Part shown: positions 29,927-39,253 of the stretch, piece after piece
Numbering within the stretch: position 1 is the stretch's first letter
Layout of the letters: the number at the start of each line of letters is the position of its first letter
DNA from: VRUE01 sp963716245
Lineage (GTDB): Bacteria > Actinomycetota > Thermoleophilia > Solirubrobacterales > 70-9
Assembly: GCA_963716245.1 (NCBI GenBank)
Contig: OY970300.1
Span: 186,001 to 250,000, forward strand
Reading direction: 5' to 3'
DNA length: 64,000 nt
Notes under the pieces: generated by a model
What the model was told of the DNA's origin: nothing
The model's input: only the letters and a program-made list of their open reading frames with translations
The model's database searches: none
Program-made: the position numbers and the translations under genes

Positions 29927-32900
29927 ATGACCGGGAGGCAACTCAAAAGCATGGCTGCCCGTGGCAAGCAGTCGAAGTCACGTTCGCCGGTGGCCCCTCT
30001 CAGCCAACTGCGCTGGGTTGCGATCTTCACCCTCCTCCTGCTCGCCGTAAGCGCCGTTCCCGTCCTCGCCGAGGAAGCCCCTCCGCCGCCCGCCCCCACC
30101 GAAGCGGAGCTGGCGAGGCTTCCCGACCCCCAGGAGATCCAGGAAGGGATCGAAACGGCAACGAGCCAGGAAGCCGCTCGTGAGGCAGAGCTCGAAGGCC
30201 CGGCTGCGGCCGAGGAGCGCGAAGAGTCCCGCGACGCGTTCGCCGACGCGACTTCCTCCGAGGCCAAGGACCTCCTGAGCGCTCTCTTCGCCGAGCAGCT
30301 CGCCGCACTCAACTCCGACCCCGCCCGGTTCCTCAGCGAGGCCCAGCTGCTCGACGTGGTCGACGACGGGACGGTCGCGACGGTCAAGGAGGAGGGCGAC
30401 TCCTCGCTGCTGGACGCCGGGATTCCGGTTCAGGCAGAGAACGAGGAAGGCGACCTGCGCAAGGTCGATCTCAGCCTGCTCGCCGGCCCCGAAGGCTATG
30501 AGCCCGTCAACCCCCTGACGGAGGTGAGCATTCCGCCCCTCGCCGACGGGGAGATCGAGGTGGGCGAGCAAGGCGTCTCGGTCTCCCAGACCGGGGCAGG
30601 TCCCTCGAGCGCCCAGCCCTTCGGCGAGGAGAACGTCTTCTATCCCGACGTGCTGCCCGACACCGACCTGCTCGTCTCGCCGATCTCGACCGGCGTCGAG
30701 CTCTTCAACCAGCTGCGCTCCGAGCTGAGCCCCGAGACGCTCACCTTCGCGCTCGACGTGCCCGCAGGGGCCGAGCTGCGGGCGAGCGATGACGGCGGCG
30801 CCGAAGTGGCCGAAGGCACGCGCCTGCTCACCCGCATCCCCCCGCCGAGCGCGGTCGATGCCCAGAGCAGCGACGTGGCGGTCCAGATGTCGGTCGAAGG
30901 CGACTCGCTCGTCCTCAGCGTCCCCCACCGGGAAGCCGATCTCGCCTACCCGATCCTCGTCGACCCCGTCTACGAAGACCACCAGAACTGGGTCTATGGC
31001 CAGCACCACTGGGCGCTGAACGACGGCAGCTGGTCGTTCAACAACGGCGGCAGCTGGTGGATCTCGGGCTCGACCTACTGCATCGCCGGCTGCTTCGGCC
31101 TGCCGCAGGGCACCCGGGGCCTCTACGTCTCCGCCCGCTCGGGCAACTACGGCGCCAACCAGTTCGGCTCCTGGTCCTTCAGCGCCCCCAACGCCCACAG
31201 CCACATCTCACGCGTCACGCTGATGCCCTACTGGCGCGACGTCTACGGCTGCAACCAAGACCAGCCCCACGACTACTTCGGGGTCTGGTCGGCCGACACC
31301 AATGGCTGGGCCTATCTCTCGGTCGGCTCGGCCAACTACGGCGGCGGCTCCTACACGATCCCCTACGAGGGCGACGCCGCCATCTTCGGCCTCGGCACCG
31401 CCGGCTCAAGCGTCGACCTCGAATGCACGCGCGACCTCTACGCGGGCGGCGCCCACATGTGGCTCGATGACCACAACTGGCCCTCGATCCAATCGGTCTC
31501 CGGCGATCCGACCGGCTGGTTCAGCGACACGATGAACTTCACGATGAGCGCCCAGCTCAGTGACATCGGCCTCGGCATCCGCAACGCGAAAATCGACCCA
31601 GACGGCACCGCGCTGATCTACGACATCCCGCCGCAAAACCAGTGTGCCGGCACCCGCAACAACCCGTGCCTGACCGGCCATACGGCCTCCTGGACGCTCA
31701 ACGGCAACCTCTTCGACGAGGGGCGCACCGCCAACGTGATCCTCGCCGAAGACCCGACCGGCAAGGTATCCACCGGCTACCACTTCGAAACGAAGGTCGA
31801 CCGCACGCCCCCCGAAGTGACCCTGAGCGGCCAGCTCGCCCAGGAGACCAACGAGACGGGCAGCCAAGAGCAGGGCACCCAAGCCGAGGCACTGGTCCTG
31901 CCGGTCTACAACCTGAAAATCGCAGCCACCGATGGGAGCCTGGCGCCCGAGCGCTCTCGCCGCTCGGGCGTCAAAGACATCAAGGTCTTCCTCGACGGCA
32001 AATCGATGCCGGTCACGTGGTCGCCTCAAAGCTGCCCGAACAGCAGCTGCCCGATGACGGTGAACTACAAGCTGCGGCTGCACGAAGTGAGCACCGCCGG
32101 CATACACAAACTGAAAGTCATCGCGGTTGACCACGTCGGCAAAGAACGCAAACGCGAAATCGAGTTCGAATACTTCCCCGCCACCGGTATGAAAGACGAG
32201 TACGTGATGCACCACTTCGCGCTCCCCGACGGGCAGGGCGACGAAGCCGAAGAAGTGCATCCCGACCGGCCCGAACTGGCGGTCAACGTGATGAACGGCA
32301 ACCTCGTCTATCGCGAGGAGGACGTAGAGGTCGACGGGCCTGCCGTCGACCTGGAAGTCGAGCGCTACTACAACTCAATGCTGCCCGACTCCGAGAACAC
32401 GGAGTGGGGCGATGGTTGGACGCTTGCCCAGACGCCCCAGCTCGAGCCCCTGCCCGACGATCCCGACCCCGGAGTGCCGACCCACGCAACCCTGCTCGAG
32501 GAAAGTGGCGCAATGCAGGACGACGTGACCCTGCCGACGACGACGGGTGCCCAGAGCTTCAACCCCAGCCTCCAGGCCACCGTGACGAAGAAGGCGAGTG
32601 GCGGCTATGAGCTCACTGACGAAACGGGCGAATCGGCAACCTCGGTGGCCTTCGATGCCACCGGCCAGACCGAGGCGCTGCTTACCGAGGGCTTCGCCAA
32701 GGTCGACTACGACTACGAAGGTGGCCACCTGGCCGAGATCGCCGTCCAGGACCCCGGCAGCGCCGGTGGCGGACCGGCCGAAGGAAGTGGCGATCCCCCG
32801 TCGGCCAACAGCCCCTACACCGGTGTCCTCTACGCCGACGCCTTCGGCTCAGAAGGCTCGGGAGCCGGCCAGCTGAAAACGCCCGCCGACGTGGCGGTCG

Positions 32901-35845
32901 ACTCCGCCGGAAATCTCTGGGTGATCGACCGCGGCAACGACCGCGTGCAGAAGTTCAGCCCAACCGGCGAGCTGCTCGACTCCTTCGGCTCCTCGGGCAC
33001 CGGCGACGGCCAGTTCACCTGGCCCTCGGGCATCGCGATCGACCCCGAAGGCAACGTCCTCGTCACCGACTCGGCCAACCACCGCGTGCAGAAGTTCAAC
33101 GCCCAGGGCGAGTACCTGAGCAAGTTCGGCTCATTCGGCACGGGCAACGGCCAGTTCAACGGGCCGGCCGGGATCGCGATCGCCCCGGGCGGGGCGATCT
33201 TCGTCACCGACCGCGGCAACCACCGCGTCCAGCGCTTCACCAAAGCGGGCGCCTACTACGGCCAAGTCGGCTCCTACGGCTGGGAGGACGCGAAATTCGA
33301 CGAACCGCTCGCGCTCGCGATAGGCGGCCCACACGGCGAATACGCCTTCACGGTCTTCGTCGTCGACGGCGGCAACAACCGCCTGCAGCGCTTTACGCCC
33401 TTCGGCAGCTTCATCGCCAAATTCGGCACCTACGGGACCGGCGACGGCCAGCTCGACAGCCCCGCCAACGTCGAGATCGACGCCAAAGGCAACGTCTGGG
33501 TCGGCGACCGCCGCAACGCCCGCGTCCAGCTCTTCGACCAAGCCGGCAAATACATCGACCAGTTCGGCACCAAAGGCACCGAAGAGGGTCAGTTCGACCT
33601 CGCTTATCCGATGGGGATCGCCTCAGACGGCGCCGGCGGGATCTGGGTCACCGACGGCAACCACCACCGGCTGCAGAAATGGGTGGCGGGGAGCTATGAG
33701 CCCGATCCCGAAGAACAGCTGCCCGAAGACGATCCCGCAGTCGACGTCGATCTCGAAGGCGGCCTCGTCACGGGCCTCGACGGGGAGGAGGCCGGCGAGC
33801 ACACCTACTCGCGCAGCGGCGCGCTGCTCACGGCCCACGACGGCCCGCAGGGCGAAACCAAATACGAGTACGACACCGGCAAACGGCTGAGCAAAGTCAC
33901 CCTGCCCAATGGCACCTGGGGATCGATCGTCTACTTCGCCGACGGGCGGGTCAAATCAGTGACCGTCGACCCAGCAGGCGCAGTTCCCGCCAAGACGACC
34001 AACTTCGAATACAGCGACGAACCGCGCCGCACGACCGTGATCCCGCCCGACGCGCCACACGTGACCTACGACATCGGCGAAGACGGCTCCGTGCTCAAGT
34101 GGTGGAATACCCTGCAGCCGCCGACCTTCGACGTCCTTTCAGGTTCCCTCTACGAGCACAAGGAAAAACTGGCTCCGGTCGGCGATCACAACCTGGTCAT
34201 CCAGGTCCACTCCGAGGAGGGAATCGCTTCGATCGAGGTGATCGCCAACGGGGACCAACTCGTCGATGAGCGACATTGCTCCCAGGACCCCGAAAAAGCG
34301 GGGCTCGAGTGCCTGACTGAAGTGAACGAGTGGGTGACCGAAACCGGCGCCCACACGCCCGGGATACTCAACCTCGAAGTGATCGCGACCGATCGCCTCG
34401 GCAACGCTGAGAGCCGGCGCTTCTGGGTCGACATTCCCTACACGCCGCCACCGCCCCCGGGATCGCCGGCGCCTCCGAAGTTTAAGGACATACTGAGCTT
34501 CCGAGAAAATTTCGGCCTTGAGGTTATCTTTCCGGTAAAAGACGAGCTCGAACTCAATGACCGAATCTTCGAGTTGATCGGCGCTTGGCATGACCCCAGT
34601 AGTCCAGCTGGACAAGTGGCACGCACGTCGTGGGAGAGGTGGGGTGTGCCGCTGCGGCCCGTGGATATCGCAGAGCTCGAATATCGGGAGCGCTATTTAA
34701 GCGCTAACGGGCCAGCGATAGCGCAGTGGGGTGAAAAACAGAGCCCTTCGACCTATGCCGGGTACTCAATTGACCACCGAGCGGGTGGAAAAATCCGCGT
34801 TGGCTTTACCGCTAATCAAGCTAGCTCTCTGGCGAACCTAGTTCAGGCGATCAGTCCCCTGGCGGCAGACCGATTCACCTCATTCATTTCTCAACCGCAA
34901 CATCCTCTAGTCGGACTAGAGAAAACTGGAGCGGCTGTCGCCATAGCTGCACAAAGCCGACCTGACTTGTTTACGCGGGGTGGGCTAAACATCGAGCAAA
35001 ATTTGGTACGGGTCGGCACTCGAGACAAAGGTATCGCGGACAGCTTCCTTGCGGCTCACTTTGGAGCAAATGCCCCTGTTGCTGCATATCAAGATCCGTC
35101 TCCGCCCGTAGCGTTAGGGTCGCGCTTTCGGAGCACCGGGCGGTTGCGGGCAGGCGATGTCATTTATCACATGAGGGACGAAGGGTCAGAATGCACTGCG
35201 GGCTTTGGAGCTATGGACACCCCGAACATCAAGCCAAATGGCGAACTCGTCAAGCGTGAATACCTACTCACGGCTGCGCATTGCGAAGGTTTGAAATGGT
35301 ATAGAAACGTGAAACTCCTTCCCAACGGAGAACTTTACGATATCCCCATCGGGAAAGTTGAGCGGAGTGGATTTTGGCTTGAAGGACACGAAGGGTTCAC
35401 TACGGACGCTCTGGCGATTCGCTTAAACGCTCCCGGTCTTACTCCGCACTGGATTCAGCTAGAAGAAGGCTCCACCCAGCGGTTCAGGCATCCTGTCCCT
35501 CCAACCGAAGGCATGGTCTTATGCTTTTCAGGCATCTCGTCGCAACGGGTCAGGTGTGGACCTGTTAACGGGCCGCCTGAATGGGTGGCGTACGAGGGGA
35601 AAAACATGTACCAAGTCCCCTTGGGAGAAGGCGCTATACCCGGTGATAGTGGTGGTCCGGTCTGGCAGATGACTACCGGCAACGCTGTGGGGTTAATATC
35701 TTCCGGGCCGGAAGGTTCGACTACGCAGTCTTACATCACTCCACTTGAGGCAGTTGCTGTTCCCGAAGCCCCTGAGGGCCGACTGCCCGGTATACTTCGC
35801 GCACCGGGTACGTTTCCCTTGACTCTAGTGGCCATGTCTGACTAA
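29927..35845 (+). CDS. Secreted chimera: RHS-like shell, NHL propeller, trypsin-like protease
   Basis: 1972 residues. A long basic start and TM/signal (LRWVAIFTLLLLAVSAVPVLA), then a helical/acidic region and beta domains. An RHS entry module follows (NVMNGNLVYREEDVEVDGPAVDLEVERYYNS, about 785-815). Six NHL repeats (about 965-1255, e.g. GIAIDPEGNVLVTDSANHRVQKF) form one propeller, followed by short YD-like repeats. From about residue 1518 base composition drops and the protein becomes a pro-domain plus S1 protease with LTAAHC (about 1783), TTDALAIRL (about 1825) and GDSGGPVW (about 1906). The catalytic triad is complete. The stop overlaps the next start (TAATG). Confidence 0.85.
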   Translation: MTGRQLKSMAARGKQSKSRSPVAPLSQLRWVAIFTLLLLAVSAVPVLAEEAPPPPAPTEAELARLPDPQEIQEGIETATSQEAAREAELEGPAAAEEREESRDAFADATSSEAKDLLSALFAEQLAALNSDPARFLSEAQLLDVVDDGTVATVKEEGDSSLLDAGIPVQAENEEGDLRKVDLSLLAGPEGYEPVNPLTEVSIPPLADGEIEVGEQGVSVSQTGAGPSSAQPFGEENVFYPDVLPDTDLLVSPISTGVELFNQLRSELSPETLTFALDVPAGAELRASDDGGAEVAEGTRLLTRIPPPSAVDAQSSDVAVQMSVEGDSLVLSVPHREADLAYPILVDPVYEDHQNWVYGQHHWALNDGSWSFNNGGSWWISGSTYCIAGCFGLPQGTRGLYVSARSGNYGANQFGSWSFSAPNAHSHISRVTLMPYWRDVYGCNQDQPHDYFGVWSADTNGWAYLSVGSANYGGGSYTIPYEGDAAIFGLGTAGSSVDLECTRDLYAGGAHMWLDDHNWPSIQSVSGDPTGWFSDTMNFTMSAQLSDIGLGIRNAKIDPDGTALIYDIPPQNQCAGTRNNPCLTGHTASWTLNGNLFDEGRTANVILAEDPTGKVSTGYHFETKVDRTPPEVTLSGQLAQETNETGSQEQGTQAEALVLPVYNLKIAATDGSLAPERSRRSGVKDIKVFLDGKSMPVTWSPQSCPNSSCPMTVNYKLRLHEVSTAGIHKLKVIAVDHVGKERKREIEFEYFPATGMKDEYVMHHFALPDGQGDEAEEVHPDRPELAVNVMNGNLVYREEDVEVDGPAVDLEVERYYNSMLPDSENTEWGDGWTLAQTPQLEPLPDDPDPGVPTHATLLEESGAMQDDVTLPTTTGAQSFNPSLQATVTKKASGGYELTDETGESATSVAFDATGQTEALLTEGFAKVDYDYEGGHLAEIAVQDPGSAGGGPAEGSGDPPSANSPYTGVLYADAFGSEGSGAGQLKTPADVAVDSAGNLWVIDRGNDRVQKFSPTGELLDSFGSSGTGDGQFTWPSGIAIDPEGNVLVTDSANHRVQKFNAQGEYLSKFGSFGTGNGQFNGPAGIAIAPGGAIFVTDRGNHRVQRFTKAGAYYGQVGSYGWEDAKFDEPLALAIGGPHGEYAFTVFVVDGGNNRLQRFTPFGSFIAKFGTYGTGDGQLDSPANVEIDAKGNVWVGDRRNARVQLFDQAGKYIDQFGTKGTEEGQFDLAYPMGIASDGAGGIWVTDGNHHRLQKWVAGSYEPDPEEQLPEDDPAVDVDLEGGLVTGLDGEEAGEHTYSRSGALLTAHDGPQGETKYEYDTGKRLSKVTLPNGTWGSIVYFADGRVKSVTVDPAGAVPAKTTNFEYSDEPRRTTVIPPDAPHVTYDIGEDGSVLKWWNTLQPPTFDVLSGSLYEHKEKLAPVGDHNLVIQVHSEEGIASIEVIANGDQLVDERHCSQDPEKAGLECLTEVNEWVTETGAHTPGILNLEVIATDRLGNAESRRFWVDIPYTPPPPPGSPAPPKFKDILSFRENFGLEVIFPVKDELELNDRIFELIGAWHDPSSPAGQVARTSWERWGVPLRPVDIAELEYRERYLSANGPAIAQWGEKQSPSTYAGYSIDHRAGGKIRVGFTANQASSLANLVQAISPLAADRFTSFISQPQHPLVGLEKTGAAVAIAAQSRPDLFTRGGLNIEQNLVRVGTRDKGIADSFLAAHFGANAPVAAYQDPSPPVALGSRFRSTGRLRAGDVIYHMRDEGSECTAGFGAMDTPNIKPNGELVKREYLLTAAHCEGLKWYRNVKLLPNGELYDIPIGKVERSGFWLEGHEGFTTDALAIRLNAPGLTPHWIQLEEGSTQRFRHPVPPTEGMVLCFSGISSQRVRCGPVNGPPEWVAYEGKNMYQVPLGEGAIPGDSGGPVWQMTTGNAVGLISSGPEGSTTQSYITPLEAVAVPEAPEGRLPGILRAPGTFPLTLVAMSD

Positions 35846-36291
35846 TGATGAGAATGCGTCATCGCCTAATTGCGACAACTTTGTTCTGCTGTGCGGCGCT
35901 GCTCTTGCTGCCTGTCGCGCTTGGACACGGCTCGCGAAATCTACCCCGAGCGGAAAATTACGGAGAAGTCGTGCGGCCAGTCCGCTGGGCGGTCGAGGCG
36001 GTTGAGGGGCCGCGGGTGGTTGCCTTGGGAGTCAGGGTCGGGCACTGTGTCGGTTATACCCGGCCAAGAGTGGATAAGGTAAGGGTCTCTGAAAAGAAAA
36101 GAAAAGCGGTAATTACCATATTCGTTCGTTGGCCACAGCCACAAGCAGCCCCAGGGGAAGTGTGCGGTGGAGTCAGGGTTCGATTGCTTGTCCGTGTCAA
36201 GCTCCGTCGAGAGGTGTCCAGAATCGACCTTTATGACGGAAGTGCCTCACCCCCCGCTTTTCGAAAGTTGCCGTTCACTGTTGGCTCTTAG
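35845..36291 (+). CDS. Small secreted protein coupled to the protease chimera
   Basis: 148 residues. The ATG at 35845 overlaps the TAA of the preceding gene (TAATG), a typical coupling. It has a signal peptide (LIATTLFCCAALLLLPVALGHG), then a beta-rich basic domain with two Cys (VGHCVGY, EVCGGVRV). No family was recognised. Position, export and the same low-GC composition as the protease tip suggest a dedicated inhibitor, chaperone or immunity partner; this is inference only. Confidence 0.65.
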   Translation: MMRMRHRLIATTLFCCAALLLLPVALGHGSRNLPRAENYGEVVRPVRWAVEAVEGPRVVALGVRVGHCVGYTRPRVDKVRVSEKKRKAVITIFVRWPQPQAAPGEVCGGVRVRLLVRVKLRREVSRIDLYDGSASPPAFRKLPFTVGS

Positions 36292-36449
36292 ACTTCTAGA
36301 CTCGCTTTGGTACCGCAAAGACCGAAGCTCACGGTCCTCGAACCAAAGGTCGCAGACTTAGAGACCGCGGCAACCATTGCCTTGATCTGCGGGCGGTCGG
36401 AGACGGATCGCCCTAAGCACCGAAGGATTTCGGGACGAAAGGATTCTCA

Positions 36450-37295
36450 ATGTCGAGTTCGATGTTCGCGCGCCTTAGCTTAAGCTGTCAAGCGATGCGT
36501 GGAGGACGACCTAAGGCCGTGGCGTCTCTTGGGTGGTATGCGTTGATCGCCGCCCTTACGGCACTGTGGTTTGCCGCCCCCGTCTCGGCGGACTGTGTCG
36601 GCTTTCATGCAGATCCCGCGCCTGGCTACTCTGGATCGGTTGCTGGGATCTCGTGCGGGTATGACGGTGGTGCCCCGGAGAGTTGGACGGTGCCAGGACA
36701 CGTCACTCAGGCCACCTTCTCTGTCCGCGGTGCCGACGATGAATCCGGTGCTGCCGGGGGTCAAGTGGAAGCGCGGCTTCCGCTTCTTCCTGGCGAAGTT
36801 CTGACCCTTGAACCAGGCGGAAACGGTGAGGCGTCAGTCGTCACTCGCGACGGCAGCAGTCTGTTCGTGGGTGGCGGGGGCGACGGCAGCGCTCCGAACT
36901 ACGCCACGCCGACGGCCACCGATGTCAGAAGTGAGCCCCCCGGCGGCCCATTCCGTCTAGTCGTCAATGGCGTGCCTGTCCGCAGCGACGGTCAAGTGCG
37001 AATCGAATGGGGTTCGTTCACGAAAGACCCTGACAGCCCCATCACGAAAAACCCCGACAGCCCCATCGCGAAAGACCCAGCTACGTGCGTCGTCCCGAAA
37101 CTCAAGGGCAGGCGCCCGATGGCTGCCCGGAGACAGCTCGCGGTCTCGCACTGTGCGATAGGGAAAACCACGCGCCTACGAGCCCGACCCGCCAACCGCG
37201 GTCGCGTGATCGGACAGTCGCCTTCGGCTGGAACCATCATGTCGGAGGGCAGTAGCGTCGCGCTTCGCGTCGGCCGCGGGCCGCGCGGTCACTGA
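36450..37295 (+). CDS. Secreted protein with C-terminal PASTA-like domain
   Basis: 281 residues. The signal peptide is about residues 27-48 (WYALIAALTALWFAAPVSA). A Gly-rich beta region follows, then a short tandem repeat (KDPDSPI-TKNPDSPI-AKDP), then a PASTA-like domain: CVVPKLKGRRPMAARRQLAVSHCAIGKT...RGRVIGQSPSAGTIMSEGSSVALRVG. PASTA domains bind peptidoglycan stem peptides or beta-lactams. It probably anchors the protein at the cell wall. Confidence 0.78.
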   Translation: MSSSMFARLSLSCQAMRGGRPKAVASLGWYALIAALTALWFAAPVSADCVGFHADPAPGYSGSVAGISCGYDGGAPESWTVPGHVTQATFSVRGADDESGAAGGQVEARLPLLPGEVLTLEPGGNGEASVVTRDGSSLFVGGGGDGSAPNYATPTATDVRSEPPGGPFRLVVNGVPVRSDGQVRIEWGSFTKDPDSPITKNPDSPIAKDPATCVVPKLKGRRPMAARRQLAVSHCAIGKTTRLRARPANRGRVIGQSPSAGTIMSEGSSVALRVGRGPRGH

Positions 37296-37549
37296 GACGC
37301 TCGCACTCGACCTCGCCGCCAAGGGCTGAGGACTGAGCCACACCCCGATAGCCATAAGCGCCTACGGCACGACGAAGCGAAGACGTGCCTCTCGTTCTTC
37401 AAGCTCGCGACGCTCGCTATCGCCCCGCAGGGGAACCGTGTCCTCGCTTAGGAAGGCCCCCCCCAGAACCTCCCTCTCCGAAAACGCCTGCTCCGTGACT
37501 TGAGGATGCTGGCCTTCCATGCCATCGCGACCGGAGCTCCATTCGTCCT

Positions 37550-39253
37550 TCATTCGATCACCGTCCCTCCGGACTCGTGTCCGCCGGCGTGCAGCTTCCG
37601 CAGCGCGTTGTCCTCGAACCACAGGCGGAGATCGATTCTCGCCGGTGGCAGGCTGCGATAGATCAGCAATGCCGAACCGGGGTCTTGTTCGCGCACGACA
37701 TTCGCGGGGGTCAGGTCCCGATACGTCTCGCCGTCAGTGACGGAACGGCGGCCGTGCTCCCCGGTGCTTCGTGAGCGCTGATCAACCTCCGTTGCCCCCG
37801 TCACACGCGATACCCAGGTCAGCGTGTCGAGGTCCGAGATGCCGCGGCCGAGGAGCTTGGCTCCGTGGTTGTTGACGATCGTCGCCGATCGTCGGCCGTA
37901 GACCGCTCCCACCTGGGCCATGTCATGGAACACCGACACCAGCTGAATCCCCTGTCCGGGCGCGGTCGACGCGACCGCGTCCAGATTGGGGATCGGGGCG
38001 ATGTTGGCCGCCTCGTCGAGCAGCAGAAGCAGTGGAGGATCGAGCGCGTGTCCGCCGTCGGCTGATGCTTTCTCATAGGCGACGCTCAGCAGCTCTTGGA
38101 CGAGCGTCGAGAACAACGGCCGCAGGCGCTCCTGCTCCTGCAGCGGAGCACACAGGTAGAGCGTGTTCTGCCCTCCGTCCAGAAGATGCTCCGGCGTGTA
38201 GTCGGCGGCCTCGGTTTCACGCTGGACGCGCTGGTCGGCGAACGCGGCCGTGATCGTCTCCGCGGTCGTGTAGACGGAGCTGCGCTGCTTCTCCTCGCGG
38301 TTCTGCGTTGCCTGCCACGCTCGCTCGGCGGCCGGCTCGCCCGCTTCTCCCAGCGCTTTGCAGACTTCGGCTTGACTCAACTTGGGCCCTTCGTCGAGCC
38401 AGCGAACGACGTCGCCCATCGTCCGCTTGCTCGAGGCCGCCGCGAAGAGCAGCGGTGCGAGCAGCTTCTCGGCCGTCGCGAACCAGAAGTCGGCGTCCTG
38501 CAGGCCGCTCTTGCTCCCCTGTGCCGCTCCGCAGAGCCAGTGGGCCACGCGCTGGGCTCCGCGCCACGTCGCGGCGCCCCAAAGGGGCGTGGCTCGCTGG
38601 GCGGGATCGATGCCACTCACCCCCGTTGGATCGAAGACCATCACCTTCCCGAGAGCTTCACGCCGTCGGATCGTCTCTGAGAGGAGATCGCCCTTGATCG
38701 AGGTGACGAGCACCGGCCCCTCCCACTCCAACAGGATCGGGATCGCCAGCCCGCTGGTCTTGTGCGTCCCCGTCGGCGCGAAGACGATCACCGACTGGCG
38801 CTCCTCGGCGGCCAGCAGCGAGCGTCCGCATCGACCGAAGGTCAGGCGGCCCGGCTGGGGCGCGGCGACCCGCAGCGGAGCAAGGTCGTGCTGCGTGGCC
38901 CACCGAGCCGTCGGAACACGTCGCCGGCGTCCGAGCCCGACCGAGTGCGCTGAGATGCCCGATCGTCGAGCGGCGAAAGCCATGCCGCAGATCAAGGCTC
39001 CCACCAGGACAGCGCTTCCGTAGACGCCGGCAGCTCCCGGCATCGAAGCCCGTGCCTCCCGAGGCCACGCACCACGCGGGTCGCCGAGGTGAGACGGCAG
39101 GTTCAACGCGACCGACGCCATCTCCCCAGCCCCCACCGACGGCCAGCCTGCGCCGAAGAGCGCCCCGGCCAGCCCGGCGCTCAGCCAGATCAGTCCCAGC
39201 ACGCTCGCCGCCGCCGCTGCCAAGCCCAGATACAGCTGCTCGCCGATGCTCAC
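37550..39253 (-). CDS. Type IV coupling protein (VirD4/TraG-like ATPase)
   Basis: 567 residues from GTG 39253, whose GTGA overlaps the stop of the VirB4-like gene. Two N-terminal TM helices (LYLGLAAAAASVLGLIWLSAGLAGALF; VYGSAVLVGALICGMAFA). P-loop FAPTGTHKTSG (about 160) in which a His replaces the usual Gly-Lys spacing residue, then LVTSIKGDLLSETIRRREALGKVMVFDPTG and Walker B PLLLLLDEAANIAPI (about 414). It couples the relaxase-DNA complex to the secretion channel and is the last gene of the transfer operon. Confidence 0.9.
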   Translation of the reverse strand: MSIGEQLYLGLAAAAASVLGLIWLSAGLAGALFGAGWPSVGAGEMASVALNLPSHLGDPRGAWPREARASMPGAAGVYGSAVLVGALICGMAFAARRSGISAHSVGLGRRRRVPTARWATQHDLAPLRVAAPQPGRLTFGRCGRSLLAAEERQSVIVFAPTGTHKTSGLAIPILLEWEGPVLVTSIKGDLLSETIRRREALGKVMVFDPTGVSGIDPAQRATPLWGAATWRGAQRVAHWLCGAAQGSKSGLQDADFWFATAEKLLAPLLFAAASSKRTMGDVVRWLDEGPKLSQAEVCKALGEAGEPAAERAWQATQNREEKQRSSVYTTAETITAAFADQRVQRETEAADYTPEHLLDGGQNTLYLCAPLQEQERLRPLFSTLVQELLSVAYEKASADGGHALDPPLLLLLDEAANIAPIPNLDAVASTAPGQGIQLVSVFHDMAQVGAVYGRRSATIVNNHGAKLLGRGISDLDTLTWVSRVTGATEVDQRSRSTGEHGRRSVTDGETYRDLTPANVVREQDPGSALLIYRSLPPARIDLRLWFEDNALRKLHAGGHESGGTVIE

